From Bugulina stolonifera (Eukaryota; Bryozoa; Gymnolaemata; Cheilostomatida; Bugulidae): a stretch of DNA of 64,000 nucleotides. A model generated the notes under the pieces. It saw only the letters and a list, made by a program, of their open reading frames with translations, searched no databases and was not told where the DNA came from. Position numbers and translations under genes: made by a program. The first letter of the stretch is position 1; each line of letters starts with the position of its first letter. The DNA lies in NCBI GenBank assembly GCA_935421135.1, contig OW285197.1, positions 1,801,068 through 1,865,067 of the forward strand, in the 5' to 3' direction. This document shows, one piece after another, positions 21,890 through 34,305 of this stretch.

Positions 21890-23600
21890 TATTTATATCA
21901 TGTTCTACTAAAATCTTAATAATAATGGTCATACAGTATTATTACAATATTATATCTACTTCATGTACACGGTAAATAAAATAGTTTACATTTAATAAAG
22001 AATGACGTTTTGTTGTCCCATGATGCACCATCAGATATAAACACAGAATGTAGAGTACCATGATGTCACAACTCCTATATTATGTCATCACATGATTAAA
22101 AGTGTACCTCAATATTTTCATATTCAATACATGTATAACAAAATAAAACATGAGTATAAATATATCAAATTTCCGAGTCATAGTACATGAATTGTATTAT
22201 TTATTATTAATAGATATACAGCACTAAGAAAAATACCAGTATGTTTGAACTAAACATTCTTCTACATGTAGATAAACTATTTCAATATAGTAGAAAGGTA
22301 GCAGTAACAGTAACGCAGAACATCACAAAGCGTCAACATAAACAGAACAAACTATCTATTTCTAGTTGCTACAATATTCAGTGCTTTACCAAATAATCAG
22401 TTCATACGATACAATAATTTAATATAAAGTATTTCATAAAATATGTTTACAATATACAGGATTAAAGGTCATTGGATAAAACAACACTAAGCGTAGGCCA
22501 CACTGCAGCGAATTTTTAGTGAATAGCAACTTTTGGCCAGTGGTGCATTTGCAGAATTGCAAAATATGTGCTAATTCGCGGAAAATTTGCGAATTCGCAT
22601 TCGCTGGACTGAATCAGCGACAGAAAACAGCCCAAACACAAACAGCATTTGTACCATCCAGAACCTTGCTAATTTTGCAACAAGTTCTATCAAAAGCTAA
22701 TTTATGTCTAAGGCTTGGTTGGAATTTAAGAGTCATTTGCTTAGTTACGTTGTTTGGTGTCATTATATGCCTCTGCATGGACGGAAACCTATGAGCAAAC
22801 ACCAAATTTGATTCTCAATTTTTGGTCCGATTCCAAAGCCCAGTATTGAATAAATAGGTCTTCGATGAAAAACCTATTAATCCTATTAGAACTAGTAGGT
22901 GCTCAGCTTTACAATGATGTATAATTTGCATGGTTTAAATAAATTATGTAATGTGCAAGGTCTGTTGAACATAGATCTCATTTATATTCGATTGCTAAGG
23001 TTATAATGAGGGGTGTTAATATGTTTTAACATGGCTGTAATTCCCAACTCACTATTTTGTGATTGGCCAATTGTACCTGTCACACTATGCTCACGTGTTC
23101 AGAACCACAGAGTTTCAAATGATCATGTGTTTTATTATTATAATAAAGTATGGATTTTAACTGATGAATGAAATCAACAATTGCATTTGCAAAAATTGTG
23201 TAAAACAAATAGAAGCAAGAATAAAATAACTATCATGTTTCAATCTACTTTAGTTATAGTTTTATTTTAAATCTTTTTGGAGTTCTAGTTCTGCAGTGAA
23301 TGAGAAACATGACCGAGGAAAATAGTTTTGATCTCTCATTCGGCGAAATCAGAGTGTCTACAATGCTTATTTGTTTATAGTTTTTGCAGTATAGCATGGT
23401 CAATTCTAATTTGCGAATCCGCCTTCGGCTAAAGTTCGTTAATAAAAAAAGTCTGCGGCAGTGTAGCCGATGCGTAAAACACCGTAATAATTTTTCGGCC
23501 ATGCATAGCAGCGAGAGTTGCATGTTAGGAACTCAATAGCTTTCATGTACGAGAAATTTATTAAAGCACAACACTATTGCAACAGTTTATCTAGCTGCAT
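21890..23600. other. spacer, nothing recognised
   Basis: The sequence is AT-rich. 22519-22794 contains an open stretch but has no splice context or family resemblance. I call no genes here. Confidence 0.35.
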
Positions 23601-23611
23601 TGTTGTCTCTC

Positions 23612-23841
23612 TTAGTACTCTCTCTCACATATCGAGACCCGTCTACCGGTAATACAAGATGTAGAGCGGTAAGTGAATCCACCGTCACGATATCTGGCTT
23701 TGGTGCAGGTGTGATTCTTTGATGGATCTACTGTACGACCGGTAAAGTAGGAGGAGTTAACCGGTGTTCCATCATTCCACAGCCAAACTCCATCTACTCT
23801 GGATGCTCCCACATTTACAAATATGTCATCAATGTACCAAT
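23612..23841 (-). CDS. C-terminal exon of a C-type lectin domain protein
   Basis: The minus-strand exon starts after GCTGTAG (phase 1) and ends at a stop at 23612. It reads ...VDGVWLWNDGTPVN... through HTCTKARYRDGG and ends SICEREY. W-x-W-N-G/D-G-x-P-V-N, a downstream Cys and the closing S-I-C-E-R are hallmarks of the second half of a C-type lectin fold. It is a clear paralogue of 45192-45422. The first-half lectin exon expected upstream is not found between here and the Polinton-like element. The nearest same-strand PAN exon (36922-37159) ends in a compatible phase but lies beyond the 11-kb insertion. The exon is either an orphan or the end of a disrupted gene. Confidence 0.7.
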
Positions 23842-24622
23842 CTACAGCATTAGTAGATAGAGGATGGGAAGGTATAATATATGGAGTGAGTAATGCAGCT
23901 CCATTCAGAACAATAATAATACTCATCATATGTATGTACATGATACTGTTGTAGACTAGCAATGACCTCTACGTGTGCTGTTGTGTGGCTGTTATGCCCA
24001 CAAAGTATAAGTGGTAGGTAGGCCTACTTGGACGAGTTTGACTCGGAATCAAAAAGCAGATATCAAATGTTACCAAATTTCCATCTACCGTTCAGGGTCA
24101 CTAATATGGTAAGATAGACATTACCACTGTTCGGTGCAAGAAAACTGAAGAACTTGTCACTTTAGGCTCTTGAGTTGCAGTGCTGTGCACCATCAAAATT
24201 GAACTGTAGCTAACATGGAAGAGCATTCCAGGCACAAATGTCAATTTAACTAGATAATGCTGGTTGGACATGGATACTCATGGTAGGGCAGCAGAAACAG
24301 AAGGCACAAAAATAGCTAACAAAGACAAGTAAAGTGAGTAGGGTCAATAACGAGTTAGGTCAGCTGATCTATAGCTGACCAATGATAATGGGACTGTATA
24401 GTGACAGAGGATTCTACAAGTGTAAAATGTATCACATGAATAAAAATATTACACAATGCACCATGTCATTTAATTCACTGTGTTATCAGTTACTACGTAC
24501 AAAGTGTAAGCATGTGCAATGCATATGTACCTATATACGTATATGCATATGACACTATTTAACTAATAAATATCAACATAATTATGCAGATGTACATGTA
24601 GTATATTGGTAAAGTATCATCA
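23842..24622. other. spacer between lectin exon and Polinton-like element
   Basis: I searched this stretch for the missing first-half lectin exon by comparison with 45639-45827 and saw no match. No other feature is supported. Confidence 0.35.
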
Positions 24623-24628
24623 CTTATA

Positions 24629-24655
24629 AGTAGTATAGTCAGTGCAGATCTGCAC
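24629..24655 (+). repeat. outer left terminus with 14-bp palindrome
   Basis: The terminal AGTAGTATAGTCA is followed by the perfect palindrome GTGCAGATCTGCAC. The same arrangement recurs at 28852 and, inverted, at 35697. It could form a small hairpin or bind a dimeric protein close to the end. Confidence 0.85.
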
Positions 24656-24894
24656 AGACACCCGGCCATTTCCGCGTCTTATTAGCCCTAGATCCAAAAA
24701 CTCCCCGGGCGGACGACCACCCCACCCATCCTCTCGCCCCCTTCCCTAAACCTCACTCTATGTGCAAAGCCCTAGAACCTACCCCCCGATCGCGGGTGGG
24801 GTTTCAAAAACCTCATCGGCTGTTCCGTAGAACCCAGTCTAAAGAGCAAACCCCGCGCCCCGTCCCACGACTCAGGCAAGAGGGTGCGCGCGTA

Positions 24895-25095
24895 CGCGCG
24901 CGCCCCTCCCCGCCCCCCCGCCCCGCGAACCCCACCCGTCCCCGCCCCTCCCCACCCCTCCCCTCCGCCTCGCCCTCCGCCTCGCGGCGGTTCTCGTTTG
25001 CGAGTCCAGCCGTGGCCCCACGCCGCCCTCCCCCCGCCCATCCCCCGCCCCTCCCCGCCCTCCCGCCCCAACGACCCATCGCGGCCCTCGCGGGC
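24895..25095. repeat. C-rich subterminal tract, left arm
   Basis: The top strand is nearly pure C/G with many CCCC runs and a CGCGCGTACGCGCGCG stretch. Its G-rich complement lies in the inverted right arm at about 35240-35440. Open frames here are composition artefacts. Several G-runs on the complementary strand could support G-quadruplexes. Confidence 0.8.
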
Positions 25096-25975
25096 GGACC
25101 GTCGGCTGGAGTAGGGTGAAGCGAAGGAAAATACGGGTTAGAGTAATGATAGGCTACGCCCGTGTGGAGTGCCCGTGCAGAGTTTACGACGCTGACTGTA
25201 CTACTATAAGAAACTTACCGAGTGGTGGTGGTGCTTCCGGATGATTTCTTCGCCGGGGACTGTTGAGACTGAACTGGTCGGGGTGACACCGCACTCGCGC
25301 GCTCCTCCGTTCGAGCGCCCCCGGACCCTCCCCTAGGGAAATCACCCGTCCCGGTGACGAGTGGCGAGGGAAAGTGAAGGCGGTGGCTCTTCCGCGCCTC
25401 AAACCGTAGACTTCGCGAGGAGGTTAGCCGACGACATCATCGCTCGGAGGGGTAGAAATAGATATAGATAAACGGGATAGATGGATGCTTGTCTTCTCAT
25501 CGCCATCGTCATCATCATCATCATCATCATCCTACAAATAGACCCGCCTCTACGATGATGTCGTTGACTCGCCACCAATTTCTTTGACCACCGCGTCCAC
25601 TTTCCCCCGGGTAGCAAACTCCGATAGGGAGAGAGCGCATCGTGCGCGTGTGATGTCACCCCCACCTACGAATGAAGACAATAGAAGAAATGTGAACTGA
25701 TAAGGGGTGAGTATGAGTGGAAGCTGCGCTAGTACCGTCTACCCCTTTGGTTTGGAGAGGTAAATGGTTTTTAATGTATTAGCTAGTGTTTTATTGCTCG
25801 GTTTTAAGGCTACAACCGGTAAACCCTCCGTTTCGAGGACGGAGACCCCTTACAATAGAGAGTGAATGTGAAAAGAATTATACGGATATATATTATATAT
25901 ACAAGGGTTATGATGCACTGTTCGTTCACTCTCCGATTTATCGAATGAAGTAGTCTCATCTCCGAGAAATCAGTA

Positions 25976-28506
25976 CTAGCATTCTATAGGAGACGTACTC
26001 ACCCCGTCTTCCGCAACCTTCCGCTTACCGTAGAAGTAGGTGAGTCCGGTTTTTAGCTGAGTATAGCTATACGTTTGATTTCCTCTTCTGATAAAACCCC
26101 GATTGTCTCCTCTCACCGACTCCCCTGTTTTGAGCACGGAGAGGAACTTCTCTTTGGTTAGGGCGTTTCCTCTTTTATTTAGTCTTTTGCTGCTATACTT
26201 GCTATCGTCGTCAGCGGACCAACAAAAGTATGTTTTTGAGTTGAGCGCGATGACCCCCTCCCCCCGAAACTCCTCCTTAAACAGGCCAGGGGTTCGTGTT
26301 TCGTATCGCTGCACCTTCTCACAACATTCCCTCATCTCCCACTCTTGCCCGAGCACCTTGGTTGTGATAAAGTCTCCCTTGTGGCTATTGCAGAAGGGTC
26401 TGGGAAACCATTTACCATACTCTCTGTAGAACTCTTCTTTTTTATCTTTTCGGATGACCTCATCTATACTGCGAGCACTCAGGGCCATGTAAGCGCTATC
26501 CGTATCCATTTCTACGTACTCAATGTCCTCTCTGCTGACGAATCTGTGAAAATAAATCGGGCGGGTTGGAGGTTGCTGACACCGAAGAATAAATAGAAAA
26601 GGATTTGATAAAATCTTTGTATAGCCTAGTTCTACTCACCTATCCATAAAGTCGTAGTAGAACTCTAGCATCCTCAACTTGGCTCTCTGGAGGATGACGA
26701 ATCCTACGACGGATGGAACATCCATTCGAATCTAAAAGAAAGAGAGAGAGAGAGAGAGAAAGTTCACTCTTCCACTCGGAAAAAGTTTTGTTAAATCAAG
26801 AGTCAAAGTAAGAAAGATTGTCAGCACTTACCTTTTTCTTGTGAAGCTCTATCTCACAGTAGTTTTCATCGACTTCGTTGAGACTAGAAAAGTGCCTACT
26901 CCTCACATTGACGGCCGCCCCTCTACCGTCTCTACATACTTGACAGTCTTATGTTTTTCCTTATTTGTTATGGTCTTTCCGTAGGCTGAGTTTCCAACGA
27001 GCTTGCTGGTGCTGGCCAAGAGGGCCAGATCGGGGTCCAGATCTCCCCATCTCCTTGCGTCTGAGACCGAAGAACCAAAGTCTTTGAAGACGGCTCGTGG
27101 GATAAAGTGAACAAACTGATAGACCCTGGTAATTATCAAACCTTGATCTAGATACCATCTAGCCAGATCGGTGAGTAGTGTGATTCGCTCGCCAAAAAGA
27201 CTCCCCACGAGCATTCGCTGAGGTCTCTTCAAGAATCCGTTCTGTTTGGCAAAAGCGCGCATGTGTTCGCTAAGGTGTTCTCTTCCCACATTTACATTCT
27301 TGAAAATAGGTGCCATCTCAGAGAACTTCGCTTTTAGCTCTTCGGGTACGGAAATGTTGTTGATTATTTTATCAAGGTTGACGCAACCCCTCTCTGGATA
27401 GAGAGAAGAAAAGAAGACAGAGAGAAATGTCCTAACCTCTTCATCCGAACGAACTCGTGCTCCCCACTCACACTCCCGAGTGGTGATGAGCTTATAGCCT
27501 AGAGCCTTGATGTAATCTTCTTTCCTCGCAGTGTCCACCCGGAGCTCTTCATTCGTCATGTTTCTGACACCTTTTCCATTCCCTCCCAGCTCGCACTCGT
27601 GTCCGTGCCAGTAGCAACTGTGGAATTGGTACACAGTCCGGCTCTGTTCGCTATAACCATCCACCGGTAGGTTGTGACAGCCTATCCTCATTTCTCCTCC
27701 ATTCTGTTGGTGAAGGATGACCTCTCCACTCTTCCACGATTGGAACTCTAACCATCCATGCGCCACTTTGCTGAACTTTCTAACGGGTTCCAGGGCAAAG
27801 CCTCGGCTCTCTAGCCTCAGCCTGGGATAACCCGTAGGCATATTCTCCATCATGCAGTATAGGTAGAGAGCGTTGGCATCGACTCCCAGAATGGACCTAC
27901 AAGGTTTTGCGGATGTGCCATAAATCTTCTCTCGAATAGAGGTCACTCCAACTTCATGATGTGTGTGAAAGATGATGCTTGGCCCTCCCACGAGGTTATC
28001 GCGAAGAGTGTGGTACAGACTTTTGCTCTCCTCATCGAAAAGACATATGGGTTGTGAGTTGCAAAGTTCGCCTCGGAGAGACATTAACCTATGCAGCGGG
28101 AGAGCGGCTTGCGGAGGAGAGTAGCCATAAGGTCGGGCCTCCACCTCCATAAACAACCATCTGATAGCCAAGCCTGGAAGCGAGATTGCGGATTTCAACA
28201 TATCAATACCCTTTTGTCGATAGATAGAGCTCTGACGTGCAATGGCCTCGATGAATGGGGCCACATCGAGGTTGTTGTACCAGATGAGAAAATCCCTGAA
28301 CGTTTCCATGTTCTCTCTTTCCCACACGACCTGGCAGTGGTGATAATCTTGCTCGCTCAATTCTTGCTGAGTCAGCGAGTTGAAAAAACTCTCTCGGGGA
28401 GGGAGTCCATGATGATCCAACCTTCTCAGGGAATCTACCCAGTCGTAAGGAAAGAATCCCTACTCTCTGACACGCCAAATGCCTTCAGGTATTTGGAGTA
28501 GTTGAA
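25976..28506 (-). pseudogene. polB: DNA polymerase B 3' fragment in the inverted left arm
   Basis: The minus-strand frames 28420-26903, a short exon near 26735-26640 and 26509-25976 correspond segment by segment to the right-arm polymerase. Palm motif A (VDANALYLY), motif B (LVGNSAYGKT) and motif C (MDTDS) are present, ending VAEDGVSTSPIEC. The copy is broken in three ways. It starts inside the gene at 28506. It lacks 13 codons present in the right arm, a deletion between short ACATT repeats near 27357. One G is missing in a G-run near 26921, shifting the frame before the first intron. It is therefore non-functional on its own. Confidence 0.88.
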
Positions 28507-28851
28507 CACTACTACAATAGTACATTATCAATGGATACTGACAACATAGTCCAGAACCAAGAAGAGTTATTTGCGGGCTTAACGGACTCACAAATGGATG
28601 GAATTATTGAAGAAGAAGAGTGCAGTCAGAAGAGGAAAGAAGAGGTGGATGCGTTAAAAGAGGCACGGAAGAAGGGGAAAATAATAGGAGTGGGGAGTGT
28701 TGCCCGAAAGGATCTTTCTAACATGGCAGACTCTCCGTCCTCCCCGGAGCGGGCCTCGGTTAGGGGCGAGACCACAACATCCAAGAAGAGGAAGAGCCCA
28801 AAAGGAGATGAAATCTGTGCTAGGAAAAAGAAGAAACCCCAGGTGATTGTA
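28507..28851 (+). CDS. captured exon-like segment encoding a Lys-rich peptide
   Basis: This 345-bp segment is not shared by the two arms. An ATG at 28531 opens a frame reading MDTDNIVQNQEELFAG, then an acidic/basic helical stretch (EEEECSQKRKEEVDALKEARKKGK). It ends in nuclear-localisation-like KKRKSPKG and ARKKKKPQ before CAG|GTGATT, a plausible donor at 28841/28842. The frame otherwise runs artificially into the internal terminus at 28852. It looks like the first exon of a nuclear protein gene, either from an earlier Polinton relative or a host gene. I do not recognise it. Confidence 0.45.
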
Positions 28852-29128
28852 AGTAGTATAGTCAGTGCAGATCTGCACAGACACCCGGCCATTTCTGCGT
28901 CTTATTAGCCCTAGATCCAAAAATACCCCGGGCGGACGACCACCCCACCCGTCCTCTCGCCCCCTCCCCTTCCCTAAACCTCACTCTATGTGCAAAGCCC
29001 TAGAATCTACCCCCCGATCGCGGGTGGGGTTTCAAAAACCTCATCGGCTGTTCCGTAGAACTCAGTCTAAAGAGCAAACCCCGCGCCCCGTCCCACGGCT
29101 CGGGCGAGGGGGCGCGCGCGTACGCGTA
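28852..29128 (+). repeat. internal relic of a Polinton left terminus
   Basis: AGTAGTATAGTCAGTGCAG and about 270 bp that follow match the outer left terminus (24629 onward), including CACCCGGCCATTT and the CTATGTGCAAAGCCCTAGAA block. The 6 bp before it are ATTGTA, unlike the CTTATA flanks of the composite. This end was therefore inside the DNA that last transposed. Confidence 0.88.
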
Positions 29129-29330
29129 CGGGGTGCATCGGGTTACATCGGGTTACATCGGGATGCATCGGGAGGCTTCGGATTCACATCGGGGTGCATC
29201 GTGAGGCTTCGGATTCACATCGGGGTGCATCGGGAGGCTTCGGATTCACATCGGGGTGCATCGGGAGGCTTCGGATTCACATCGGGGTGCATCGGGAGGC
29301 TTCGGATTCACATCGGGATGCATCGGGGTA
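29129..29330. repeat. 31-bp minisatellite with GGGTTACATC decamers
   Basis: Two GGGTTACATC decamers lead into about five 31-bp units with the core GCATCGGGAGGCTTCGGATT. Unit length and CGATG core echo the 10/31-bp array of the cargo element at 56101-57345. The array sits directly upstream of the polymerase gene promoter. Confidence 0.85.
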
Positions 29331-29369
29331 GTATTGCCAAGGGTGGGGAAATGGTTAGACTCCGCCCAC

Positions 29370-29820
29370 TGAATACTACTATTTAAGGTATGAGTTTCTC
29401 ACTCTAGCAGTATGAACAGTCAGCCTCTAGTCAACAGAGTGAGAGTAAACAGAGACAGCTACCTACTAGTCAGCGCCTGATCAGAGATGTCAACAAGTAC
29501 AACATAAGGTTAGTGCTAAATAGGGTAATCGGCAGCAATTGTGAAGTGTTTATTGTATATAACGCTATTGAGCCAAAAACAAAAAAAATTAACTTACACC
29601 CTACTACTATATATTTTTATAGGGAGACTAAACAGAGACAACTACCTTCTAGCCAGCGCATGATCAGCAGAGATGTCAACAAGTGAAAAAGGTTAGTGCT
29701 AAATGAGGTAGTTGGTAGCAATTGTGGATTGTTTACTGTTTATGTAGTGTGAAGTAAAAGAATAATAACTTACACCCTGCCATTTTTTTTTTATAGGGGG
29801 AGAGACCTCTCGTCGGGTCG
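29370..29820 (+). promoter_or_regulatory. TATA-like promoter and duplicated 5' leader exons of the polymerase gene
   Basis: TCCGCCCACT (GC-box-like) and TATTTAAGG (29379-29388) precede a leader with CAACAGAGTGAGAG. The leader exon ends AACATAAG|GTTAGTGC. A second, homologous exon-intron unit follows (about 29620-29800): GAGACTAAACAGAGACAACTACC ... GTCAACAAGTGAAAAAG|GTTAGTGC. The leader exon and its donor are thus tandemly duplicated. A further TTTTTTATAG acceptor lies at about 29797. Confidence 0.5.
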
Positions 29821-30073
29821 AGCACACCTGTCAACTATGAGGTCTGGTTCTCAGAACAGCGTTTTCTCTAGACAGGCACACAAAGAGAATGCATGCACAG
29901 GCTCACCCGCACAAGTGACCAGTTTGTGGCGGATGTTTTTATGGGAGGAGAAAGCTAGGTCATCACATGAGGCGATTTCATAGCGAGGGTAAGGTGGAAA
30001 AAGATGAGGGAGGTGCAGAGAAGTTTGATGATTTTTCTGGTCTAAACCGCCAACAGCTGAAGAGGGGGATGAG

Positions 30074-33000
30074 ATGGGGGTGCTACTAGCCCGCTATTGG
30101 AGCTCCATCAGGTCCGCAATACACTCTCGTCCCGTAGAAGATATTCTCAACGTTCGAGTGTGGAGAGGGGAAGGTGAAGACGAAGGAGATGAAGAGGTGT
30201 GGACTAAGTTGAGAGCAATGTGGAAGAGAGTGCCTTGTACTGTGAAGATTAACTGTAGCGCTGGAGTCATCCTCGAGCATAAGACCAGTGGAGAGTTGCG
30301 CATTCTTCCCCAAACCAAGACTGATCAGAACAGAGAATGAGATGAGAGAGTTTTGCGAATCTGTGCAGGAGCTCGACTTGAGAGAGAGGTCAGCACAAAG
30401 GAGACCGAAAACCGCTTGGGCTTTACGACACATTGCGAATCTGACATTCTACATCTATAAACTCCTAGAGATTGGTAAGGTGGGCGGTGTAGTGAGCAAA
30501 CTCCCAGACTACATACTTAACAACCGATACGTGATAGCACTAGACGTAGACTTTTGGGCTAGAGGAGGTGCGCGTCCCTACTCAGACAACTTGTGTTTCT
30601 TTAGATGTCTGGCCATGATGTATGACTGTAACTGCGACCAGAAGAAGGGATGTTGCTGTCGTCACCCCTCTCACGCCACAACACATCGCTCGTTTAATCA
30701 ATACATGAGACGTTCTAAATCTTCTTCCCCACCCTCATCAACTTTGTCAGACTTTCCCGGGGTGGACGCGAGTGATCTACTGGCCTTGGAAGATCATTTT
30801 GACATATCTATAATAGTCTTCCGCCTAACTGATGAGGGGGTAGCTCCGATAGTCTGGCCGTCTGGGGCACAAAACAAAGCCCATAAACTCTTCGTCAACA
30901 TGTACGAAAAACACTTCAGCTGGATAAAGAATGTTGATTCGTTTGCCAGATGTTTCACCTGCAAGCTGTGCGATAGCGCGTTTACACGCTTGTCCAGCCT
31001 ATGACGACACAAGTGCTCGCCAGAAGAGGCATCGGTGTTCGTTTTCCCCGGTGGAACGTTTGGACCCCCGCCAACCATATTCACAAAACTCAAGCGAGTG
31101 GCGGGAATAGAGGTGGTGAACCCCGACCTCTTATACTACCCCTACTATATCACCTATGATATCGAATGCTTCATGCCAAAAGACAACCTACCAACTAACA
31201 CCACCACGATGACTTTTAGTGCAAGACACGAGCTACTGAGCATATCCGCGTGTTCTAACGTCCCGGGGTTTGAGCGGGCCAAGTGTTTTGTGAGGAGCGT
31301 CGACAGCAAGGATGGGACGAAGTGCATTCGTCAATTCGTCCAATACATAGCAAAGATTGCTGACGTGGCAGGAGATTTGTTCGGAGAAAGATTCCAGGAT
31401 GTACGCGAGCGACTCTCTACCTTCCTCGCGGATCGGGCAGATAGAGAAGAGGCCTTTGCTGACGACAAGTTCTCTAACGTCTCGACTTACAGGGTGAAGT
31501 CCGGTCTCTCCGGATTAGAAAGAGAGTTAGAACAGCACATCTCCAGCGTTCCGGTGGTCGGCTTCAACTCGCAAAAGTATGACCTAAATATACTAAAGGG
31601 ACCTTTACTTCGCTCTCTACAAGAGGAGGAGGGAGAAGATTTTGTTTTCATCGTTAAGCGTGTTAACAGTATGTCCTGCGTGGAGAGTAGACATTTTAGA
31701 TTCCTTGACATATGCAACTTTATCGCACCAGGCTTCAACTACTCCAAATACTTGAAGGCATTTGGCGTGTCAGAGAGTAAGGGATTCTTTCCTTACGACT
31801 GGGTAGATTCCCGGAGAAGGTTGGATCATCATGGACTCCCTCCCCGAGAGAGTTTTTTCAACTCGCTGACTCAGCAAGAATTGAGCGAGCAAGATTATCA
31901 CCACCGCCAGCTCGTGTGGGAAAGAGAGAACATGGAAACGTTCAGGGATTTCCTCATCTGGTACAACAACCTCGATGTGGCCCCATTCATCGAGGCCATT
32001 GCACGTCAGAGCTCTATCTATCGACAAAAGGGTATTGATATGTTGAAATCCGCAATCTCGCTTCCAGGCTTGGCTATCAGATGGTTGTTTTTGGAGGTGG
32101 AGGCCCGACCTTATGGCTACTCTCCTCCGCAAGCCGCTCTCCCGCTGCATAGGTTAATGTCTCTCCGAGGCGAACTTTGCAACTCACAACCCATATGTCT
32201 GTTCGATGAGGAGAGCAAAAGTCTGTACCACACTCTTCGCGATAACCTCGTGGGAGGGCCAAGCATCATCTTTCACACACATCATGAAGTTGGAGTGACC
32301 TCTATTCGAGAGAAGATTTATGGCACATCCGCAAAACCTTGTAGGTCCATTCTGGGAGTCGATGCCAACGCTCTCTACCTATACTGCATGATGGAGAATA
32401 TGCCTACGGGTTATCCCAGGCTGAGGCTAGAGAGCCGAGCCTTTGCTCTGGAACCCGTTAGAAAGTTCAGCAATGTGGCGCATGGATGGTTAGAGTTCCA
32501 ATCGTGGAAGAGTGGAGAGGTCATCCTTCACCAACAGAATGGAGGACAAATGAGGATAGGCTGTCACAACCTACCGGTGGATGGTTATAGCGAACAGAGC
32601 CGGACTGTGTACCAATTCCGCGGTTGCTACTGGCACGGACACGGGTGCGAGCTGGGAGGGAATGGAAAAGGTGTCAGAAACATGACGAATGAAGAGCTCC
32701 GAGTGGACACTGGGAGGAAAGACGATTACATTAAGGCTCTAGGTTATAAGCTCATCACCACTCGGGAGTGTGAGTGGGGAGCACGAGTTCGTTCGGATGA
32801 AGAGGTTAGGACATTTCTCTCTGTCTTCTTTTCTTCTCTCTATCCAGAGAGGGGTTGCGTCAACCTCGATAAAATAACCAACGACATTCGTAGTGGAGAG
32901 TACTATGGTTTAGTGGAGTGTGACATTTCCGTACCCGAAGAGCTAAAAGCGAAGTTCTCTGAGATGGCACCTATTTTCAAGAATATAAATGTGGGAAGAG

Positions 33001-34305
33001 AACACCTTAGCGAACACATGCGCGCTTTTGCCAAACAGAACGGATTCTTGAAGAGACCTCAGCGAATGCTCGTGGGGAGTCTTTTTGGCGAGCGAATCAC
33101 ACTACTCACCGATCTGGCTAGATGGTATCTAGATCAAGGTTTGATAATTACCAGGGTCTATCAGTTCGTTCACTTTATCCCACGAGCCGTCTTCAAAGAC
33201 TTTGGTTCTTCGGTCTCAGACGCAAGGAGAGGGGGAGATCTGGACCCCGATCTGGCCCTCTTGGCCAGCACCAGCAAGCTCGTTGGGAACTCAGCCTACG
33301 GAAAGACCATAACAAATAAGGAAAAACATAAGACTGTCAAGTATGTAGAGACGGTAGAGGGGGCGGCCGTCAAAGTGAGGAGTAGGCACTTTTCTAGTCT
33401 CAACGAAGTCGATGAAAACTACTATGAGATAGAGCTTCACAAGAAAAAGGTAAGTGTTGACAATCTTTCTTACTTTGACTCTTGATTTAACAAAACTTTT
33501 TCCGAGTGGAAGAGTGAACTTTCTCTCTCTCTCTCTCTCTTTCTTTTAGATTCGAATGGATGTTCCATCCGTCGTAGGATTCGTCATCCTCCAGAGAGCC
33601 AAGTTGAGGATGCTAGAGTTCTACTACGACTTTATGGATAGGTGAGTAGAACTAGGCTATACAAAGATTTTATCAAATCCTTTTCTATTTATTCTTCGGT
33701 GTCAGCAACCTCCAACCCGCCCGATTTATTTTCACAGATTCGTCAGCAGAGAGGACTTTGAGTACGTAGAAATGGATACGGATAGCGCTTACATGGCCCT
33801 GAGTGCTCGCAGTATAGATGAGGTCATCCGAAAAGATAAAAAAGAAGAGTTCTACAGAGAATATGGTAAATGGTTTCCCAGACCCTTCTGCGATAGCCAC
33901 AAGGGAGACTTTATCACAACCAAGGTGCTCGGGCAAGAGTGGGAGATGAGGGAATGTTGTGAGAAGGTGCAGCGATACGAAACACGAACCCCTGGCCTGT
34001 TTAAGGAGGAGTTTCGGGGGGAGGGGGTCATCGCGCTCAACTCAAAAACATACTTTTGTTGGTCCGCTGACGGCGATAGCAAGTATAGCAGCAAAGGACT
34101 AAATAAAAGAGGAAACACCCTAACCAAAGAGAAGTTCCTCTCCGTGCTCAAAACAGGGGAGTCGGTGAGAGGAGACAATCGGGGTTTTATCAGAAGAGGA
34201 AATCAAACGTGTAGCTATACTCAGCTAAAAACCGGACTCACCTACTTCTACGGTAAGCGGAAGGTTGCGGAAGACGGGGTGAGTACGACTCCTATAGAAT
34301 GCTAG
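30074..34305 (+). pseudogene. polB: protein-primed DNA polymerase B of the Polinton-like element
   Basis: The gene is read in pieces: 30074-30340, 30288-31004, 31035-33449, 33550-33641 and 33738-34305. The N-terminal part has a D-x-x-C-F-F-R segment (near 30588) and a downstream H (near 30912), resembling the OTU-like region of Polinton polymerases, then a C2H2-type finger starting CKLCDSAF. Exonuclease motifs YDIEC (about 31155) and NSQKYDLNIL (about 31568) follow. The polymerase motifs are VDANALYLY, LVGNSAYGKT and MDTDS, and the natural-looking end is GKRKVAEDGVSTTPIEC. The two introns match those in the left arm. Breaks are a frame change around 30300-30340 and a TGA at 31001-31003 inside the zinc finger, where CGA (Arg) is expected. 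Replication function is therefore lost in this copy unless supplied in trans. Confidence 0.9.

Noticed and set aside
22519..22794. 91-codon plus-strand frame
   Set aside because: It has no splice sites, promoter or family signature, and lies in AT-rich spacer.
24760..25120. Pro- and Gly-rich frames near the Polinton-like termini (also 35214-35684 and 28865-29386)
   Set aside because: GC-rich TIR sequence read in open frames. They overlap on both strands and cross repeat boundaries.
26903..28420. Treating the left-arm polymerase frame as a working gene
   Set aside because: It begins mid-gene, lacks 13 internal codons and loses frame before the first intron.
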